Shown here piece after piece: positions 5,109 to 8,964 of a stretch of DNA of 8,964 nucleotides. This stretch comes from Rhizorhapis sp. SPR117 (lineage in GTDB: Bacteria > Pseudomonadota > Alphaproteobacteria > Sphingomonadales > Sphingomonadaceae). The notes under the pieces were generated by a model. That model ran no database searches. It was not told the DNA's origin and was given only the letters and a program-made list of their open reading frames with translations. How positions within the stretch are numbered: the stretch's first letter is position 1; every line of letters starts with the position of its first letter. The stretch is from the NCBI RefSeq assembly GCF_021742065.1, contig NZ_JAKKIE010000094.1:1-8964 (forward strand), read 5' to 3'. The position numbers were made by a program, and so were the translations under genes.

Positions 5109-8100
5109 CATTGCCGTCGAAATTAATGAACGCCATTTTGGCCATGGATGCGTATAACCGTGGATATAATGGTTCAATACAGCTACCAGATGATACTGAT
5201 GGGTCCGTCAAAATCGGAAATGCTGTAATTGAGGACACCAAAGGGGATGCTGCTGCAAGAGCTATAGGCTTTTACGCCATTGCGTACGACCTTGATGGGC
5301 AGCCTGGCGGCGAAATGGCCGTCGTCTATCGCGGAACGGATTATCCCAAAGCGTTAAACGAAAGATTTCGCGACCCTCTCCACGGATGGACCTTGGGCGC
5401 GGGCGAACTGTCCAGCGAACAGGGGGCAATGGCGGTCGAGTTTTATAAGGAGATTGCCGGCACCGGAAATTACTTTACGGCCAATATCACCCTCACCGGC
5501 CATTCCCTTGGCGGCGGTCTGGCGGGCTTCGTTGGCGCGCTATACGACAAAAATGTAAACACCTATGACACCATGACATTCGAGTTGGCGGCGGCGAGGG
5601 CGACAAATTATATCGTCGAGTATCAGGACTCGCAGAATCAGGTCGATACGATGATTGTATCCCCGGCTGGATTTGCGAATTTCAGTACGCTTTATCCTGG
5701 ATATACGTTGTTAAGTTGGGCCTATCAGAATCCCGACTACGTTAACCTGGTCTATGATGGGAATACCCCTATTCAACCTGACTTTAACGGGATGCAGGGG
5801 TACTATGTGGAAGGAGAAGCCCTTCAAGGGCTTCTGGGAAGAGGCAATGAAGGGACTTATCATAGTATTGATGCCTTGAACGGGATCGACCTGGTTTCTG
5901 GCGGGTCGATCGAAGAAGCCGTCGCAAGACACTCTCAAGCCACCCTCGTCATCACGATGTTCGCGGATGAGGTGCCCGGTTTAACGGACTGGCAAACGGC
6001 CACGGAATATTTCTGGCCTGTCTTATATGATGACGGTTTTGCCAAACTGATCGGCATGACGGATGCGCGCGTTGCCGGCGAATTGCAGGCGCAGAACAAG
6101 CATTCCGACATCCTCCGTACGACTATCGCTTATTCCGCCGTCGACGAGGGTGAGCGGCCTTTCGGAGACACCGGCGTCCGCGCGCTTTACAACGACGCGA
6201 ACGACCTGGGCGCGGCTTTGTCCGTTTCGGGCGCATCGCCGGCCATCGAGACTTACGCCGTCGATATCAGCAAGGCTCTGGTGCAGTATGCCGGGCATCT
6301 GGCACTGAATGATATCGAACAGTCGAACTATGCGACTGCGGTCGATGGCATTCTGAACCTGTCCGGCGACCTGCTGACCGTCAGTTTCGAGGATTCCAAG
6401 TGGCTGTTGGGCGCGCAAGAGCTTCCGCCCATGGTAGCGCGCGCGTTTCTTGTGGGAGATATCTATGCCGCGAGCGGCATGGATGAGGCGTTGCGGTCGC
6501 TCACGAAAACCATGTGGGGCGACGACACGACGAACATCATCGAGCGCGTGATATTCGCGACGAAGAATACTGGCACGTACACAATTGCTGCTCCGACTGG
6601 ATCGACGGGGCAGGCGTCTTTGTTTGTCGGCGGCGATGGCGCTGACGATGCCACGGGAACGGGCGGGAATGATATCCTTCTCGGCGGTGCTGGGGCAGAT
6701 GTGCTGCGCGGCATGGGTAGCAATGATATTCTTGTTGGCGGAGCCGCAGGTGATGACCTCTATGGCGGCGACGGCAACGATTTTTTACTCGGCGGCGCAG
6801 GGAATGACAATCTGGATGGTGGCAACGGTTATGACACGGCTGACTATCGCAACGCCCAAGCCGGTGTTGCTGTAAATCTTTCTTTGGGAACGGCTTCTGA
6901 TGACGGCGATGGCGGTTCGGACACCCTGTCTTCCATAGAAAATATCGTCGGCTCGGGATACTCCGATACTCTCGCAGGCAATTCAGTCCAGAACTTCTTC
7001 TACGGTTCCGATGGATCGGACACTATAAGCGGTGCGGTTAACATCTATGGAGATATCGTAGATGCGGTGGATTATGCCTATTTAGATAAGATGATTACCG
7101 TTAATTATAGCGGGACAGGGGGAACGGTCCAGAAGGGCACCAGTCAGGGCACCGACACTCTTACGAATATTCATGCCATATATGGCACAAGCCTGGATGA
7201 CAGCTTTTATGGTTCTCCCGGATTGGGAGAAGCGATCGTTTTCAGCGGAGGTAAGGGGCACGATTCGTATTATTTCGATTTGGCGACCGATCGCGGAGAA
7301 GTCGGAATATTTGAGGGTTTCGGTCAGGGACTTGATTCTGTCGAAATTATAAATTTCAACCCTGTAGACGATCCGGAGAATATTACAGCCGGTGAGATGA
7401 TCGTCGAGTTGAGCTGGCATGGGTCCGTCGGCAGTTTTTTCGCCGAGTTCTATGAATTCCAGGCTGTCGGTGGCGGATTGGCAACGCAAAAAATACTTTC
7501 CGTCGGGCTTTCAAATGGCGAATACTACGATGGCGGCGTTGATTTACTATACCTGAACAGCGCCATTTATACGCAGCAAGATATTGCAGAATATTATGAT
7601 TACATAGTGCAAAACACCAGTTCCTCCATTATGGAGATCATCGATCTGGCGCGCATTTATGACTATTCCGTGGATGGCTGGCGGGCGCAAAATGGTGCGG
7701 CGGGCGGCATTCTACCAGTCTATGACAATGGAACGATTGGCGGCATGCGCAACGCTCCGTCTTCTATCTGGGGCATTCTGCCGAACCAATTCGGCTACGA
7801 GATCATGCACCCGCATGTTCTGAAATCTGTTTATGGGGGGCCGGGAGGCGTAATCGTAACGACAGAAACCAACGTAAAGGACCTTGTCTTCCGGGATGGT
7901 ATATCCATCAGTGATGTGCGCCTGACCCTTTCGGGATCACAGGGAAATACGTCGCTGGTAATCAATATCGACGCTCTGGAAGAATCGTTCGTAGTCTCTC
8001 ACTTTGAAACCGGCAGGACGATAACCGGCATCGGCATCTATGACAACGCAGTTCATGACTGGGTTGGAGGCTCGGAACTCGGCTCGTTCGTACAGGATGG

Positions 8101-8964
8101 AGCCAACACTTATAGCGGTACATTTGATAACGAAGATGCTTTTCCCACGATGAGCTCCGTTACGGTTACCTATTACCTGATGTCATTGATATTCGGAAAC
8201 GGCGTGATTGATACCCGAGGACAGCTTACGTTCGAGGGAACGGATGCTAACGAAACCCTGATCGGTCTGGATGATCGAGCCGATACTATTTTTGGCTACG
8301 AGGGGGACGACACGCTCTACGGTTACGGCGGCGACGATATTCTGATCGGCGGTGCGGGCGACGATCAGTTGTACGGCGGTGCCGGTGATGATCTGTTCCT
8401 GTTCTCCGCCGGTGACAACGGCAGCTACGGCGACACTGTCAATGAAAGCGCCAGCGAGGGCGTCGATACGATCCGGTTCGTGGATATGGCTGCGGCGGAT
8501 ATCCGGTCATGGACGGATGGCAGCTATCTGTATTTTGGCTCCGCCAGTACGTCGGACGTATACGTGAAGGTTGCGCATAGCGTATATGCCGCCGGGTCGA
8601 ACGTGGCCGAGAAAGTGGAGCTTATAGAGTTCGACGATGAAACGTGGGACCTGAGAGATGGTTTGATCCTCGTGGACACGGATACGGGTCGCACCCTTTA
8701 TGGCTCGGCCGAGGCCGACCGCATTGAGGGGCGGGGCGGCGACGACACGCTCTTTGGCTATGACGGCAACGATATCCTGGTCGGCGGCGCAGGTGATGAT
8801 TCCCTGTATGGCGGCGTAGGCGACGATACCTTTTCGTTCGCGATCGGGGATAGCGGCAGCTACGGCGACACCGTCGATGAAAGCGCCGGCGAAGGCACTG
8901 ACACAATCAAGTTCGTGGATATGGCTGCGGCGGATATCCGGTCATGGACGGATGGCAGCTATCT
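5105..8964 (+). CDS. Class-3-like lipase fused to a large RTX calcium-binding region (runs off the right edge)
   Basis: From ATG 5105 the frame is open to the window edge: 1286 codons and two bases. AGGAG at 5093-5097 lies 7 bp upstream and the ATG overlaps the preceding TGA (ATGA). There is no N-terminal signal peptide, as expected for RTX proteins exported by a type I system through a C-terminal signal, here not visible. Residues 1-255 are an alpha/beta-hydrolase lipase domain: VVYRGTD at about 73-79 (oxyanion region of class 3 lipases), TGHSLGGGLAGF with nucleophile Ser134, possible acid Asp218 in LVYDGNTP, and probable His253 in TYHSID. Residues about 256-505 form a helical linker domain. 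RTX nonapeptides lie at about 509-581, 1045-1101 and 1195-1246, separated by RTX-associated beta modules. Substrate is unknown (triglyceride, phospholipid or other ester). It could be an exoenzyme or an antibacterial or host-directed lipase toxin; the coupled exported partner upstream favours a pair that works together. Confidence 0.9.
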   Translation, partial: MTLPSKLMNAILAMDAYNRGYNGSIQLPDDTDGSVKIGNAVIEDTKGDAAARAIGFYAIAYDLDGQPGGEMAVVYRGTDYPKALNERFRDPLHGWTLGAGELSSEQGAMAVEFYKEIAGTGNYFTANITLTGHSLGGGLAGFVGALYDKNVNTYDTMTFELAAARATNYIVEYQDSQNQVDTMIVSPAGFANFSTLYPGYTLLSWAYQNPDYVNLVYDGNTPIQPDFNGMQGYYVEGEALQGLLGRGNEGTYHSIDALNGIDLVSGGSIEEAVARHSQATLVITMFADEVPGLTDWQTATEYFWPVLYDDGFAKLIGMTDARVAGELQAQNKHSDILRTTIAYSAVDEGERPFGDTGVRALYNDANDLGAALSVSGASPAIETYAVDISKALVQYAGHLALNDIEQSNYATAVDGILNLSGDLLTVSFEDSKWLLGAQELPPMVARAFLVGDIYAASGMDEALRSLTKTMWGDDTTNIIERVIFATKNTGTYTIAAPTGSTGQASLFVGGDGADDATGTGGNDILLGGAGADVLRGMGSNDILVGGAAGDDLYGGDGNDFLLGGAGNDNLDGGNGYDTADYRNAQAGVAVNLSLGTASDDGDGGSDTLSSIENIVGSGYSDTLAGNSVQNFFYGSDGSDTISGAVNIYGDIVDAVDYAYLDKMITVNYSGTGGTVQKGTSQGTDTLTNIHAIYGTSLDDSFYGSPGLGEAIVFSGGKGHDSYYFDLATDRGEVGIFEGFGQGLDSVEIINFNPVDDPENITAGEMIVELSWHGSVGSFFAEFYEFQAVGGGLATQKILSVGLSNGEYYDGGVDLLYLNSAIYTQQDIAEYYDYIVQNTSSSIMEIIDLARIYDYSVDGWRAQNGAAGGILPVYDNGTIGGMRNAPSSIWGILPNQFGYEIMHPHVLKSVYGGPGGVIVTTETNVKDLVFRDGISISDVRLTLSGSQGNTSLVINIDALEESFVVSHFETGRTITGIGIYDNAVHDWVGGSELGSFVQDGANTYSGTFDNEDAFPTMSSVTVTYYLMSLIFGNGVIDTRGQLTFEGTDANETLIGLDDRADTIFGYEGDDTLYGYGGDDILIGGAGDDQLYGGAGDDLFLFSAGDNGSYGDTVNESASEGVDTIRFVDMAAADIRSWTDGSYLYFGSASTSDVYVKVAHSVYAAGSNVAEKVELIEFDDETWDLRDGLILVDTDTGRTLYGSAEADRIEGRGGDDTLFGYDGNDILVGGAGDDSLYGGVGDDTFSFAIGDSGSYGDTVDESAGEGTDTIKFVDMAAADIRSWTDGSY
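6629..6847 (+). repeat. RTX nonapeptide block 1
   Basis: Residues about 509-581 of the lipase-RTX protein. Units include GGDGADDAT, GTGGNDILL, GGAGADVLR, GGDGNDFLL, GGAGNDNLD and GGNGYDTAD, matching the GGxGxDxux consensus that winds into a parallel beta roll and binds calcium between turns. It is followed by the usual closing module (DYRNAQAGVAVNLSLGTA and the DTLSSIENIVGS motif). Some units are imperfect (GMGSNDILV, GGAAGDDLY). Confidence 0.92.
7871..8053 (+). other. RTX-associated beta module between nonapeptide blocks
   Basis: Residues about 923-983 read NVKDLVFRDGISISDVRLTLSG, SLVINID, FVVSHFETGRTITGIGIYD when taken in pieces. The order of a GI-x-x-SDVRL strand, a hydrophobic strand and a later hydrophobic strand resembles the haemolysin-type calcium-binding related domains that sit beside RTX rolls. 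It has no calcium nonapeptides itself. Family assignment is tentative. Confidence 0.45.
8237..8407 (+). repeat. RTX nonapeptide block 2
   Basis: Residues about 1045-1101. Units include GYEGDDTLY, GYGGDDILI, GGAGDDQLY and GGAGDDLFL, closer to the RTX consensus and more regular than block 1. It opens with GTDANETLIG and closes in the hydrophobic FLFS that normally caps a beta roll. It forms the first part of the tandem 145-residue module. Confidence 0.93.
8279..8964 (+). repeat. Tandem 435-nt (145-residue) RTX module, second copy cut by the window edge
   Basis: Copy 1 runs 8279-8713 and copy 2 from 8714 to the edge (251 of 435 nt seen). Each copy has four RTX nonapeptides, GSYGDTV-ES and DTI-FVDMAAADIRSWTDGSY. 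In copy 1 these are followed by a beta domain ending VELIEFDDETWDL. The copies align without gaps. Protein differences are concentrated in the RTX part, while 8476-8529 and 8911-8964 are identical over 54 nt up to the last base of the window. This indicates a recent duplication or gene conversion, with more copies possible beyond the edge. Confidence 0.88.
8687..8842 (+). repeat. RTX nonapeptide block 3
   Basis: Residues about 1195-1246. Units GRGGDDTLF, GYDGNDILV, GGAGDDSLY and GGVGDDTFS are aligned in register with block 2 at a distance of 435 nt. It begins after TLYGSAEADRI and closes with FSFA. Confidence 0.93.

Noticed and set aside
6023..6418. Minus-strand frame of 131 aa inside the lipase-RTX gene
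   Set aside because: The plus strand here is an unbroken, domain-consistent coding frame; the minus frame is its shadow.
8622..8906. Arg-rich minus-strand frame of 94 aa
   Set aside because: It is the reverse complement of RTX glycine/aspartate codons, which give long open arginine-rich shadows.
8476..8964. Identical 54-nt stretches as an attachment site or insertion-sequence end
   Set aside because: They lie in frame and in register inside a coding tandem module, so duplication of a protein domain explains them.

Overview
The window looks like accessory DNA from a GC-rich alphaproteobacterium. A sphingomonad or close relative is my best guess from the style of the conjugation genes; this is inference, not a database match. 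The left 4.2 kb is GC-rich conjugation or mobile-element backbone. The right 4.6 kb is more variable in composition and carries a putative secreted lipase-RTX protein behind a small exported partner. No RNA gene, CRISPR array, insertion sequence or replication origin was seen.

Layout, left to right. (1) Positions 1-270, plus strand: the C-terminal end of an ArdC-like antirestriction/zincin protein, ending in a perfect hairpin with the stop codon in its loop. (2) Positions 325-546 and 578-1267, minus strand: two small membrane-protein genes in one operon, convergent with ardC. (3) Positions 1390-2244 and 2244-2636, plus strand: a TTG-initiated gene of unknown function and an overlapping ankyrin-repeat gene. 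They diverge from the membrane-protein operon across a 122-bp spacer. (4) Positions 2633-4162, minus strand: a VirD4/TraG-type coupling ATPase whose stop codon overlaps the ankyrin stop codon. (5) Positions 4163-4379: a divergent spacer whose right half is AT-rich. (6) Positions 4380-5108, plus strand: a signal-peptide protein of 242 aa. (7) Positions 5105 to the right edge, plus strand: at least 1286 codons of an uninterrupted open frame. It encodes an N-terminal class-3-like lipase domain (RGT, GHSLGGG), a middle domain, three blocks of RTX nonapeptides and a tandem 145-residue RTX module still running at the edge.

How the parts may work together. ArdC and the coupling protein are typical of conjugative plasmids or integrative conjugative elements, protecting incoming DNA and feeding it to a type IV secretion channel. 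The exported-protein/lipase-RTX pair reads as cargo. Its ATGA overlap, plus a 9-nt stretch in the upstream gene that is the exact complement of the lipase Shine-Dalgarno region, suggests that the lipase is made only when the exported partner is being translated. This is what one would expect of an immunity-toxin or chaperone-enzyme pair. The pairing, the hypothesis of an antibacterial or exoenzyme role and type I export are inferences; the overlap, the complementarity and the motifs are visible in the sequence.
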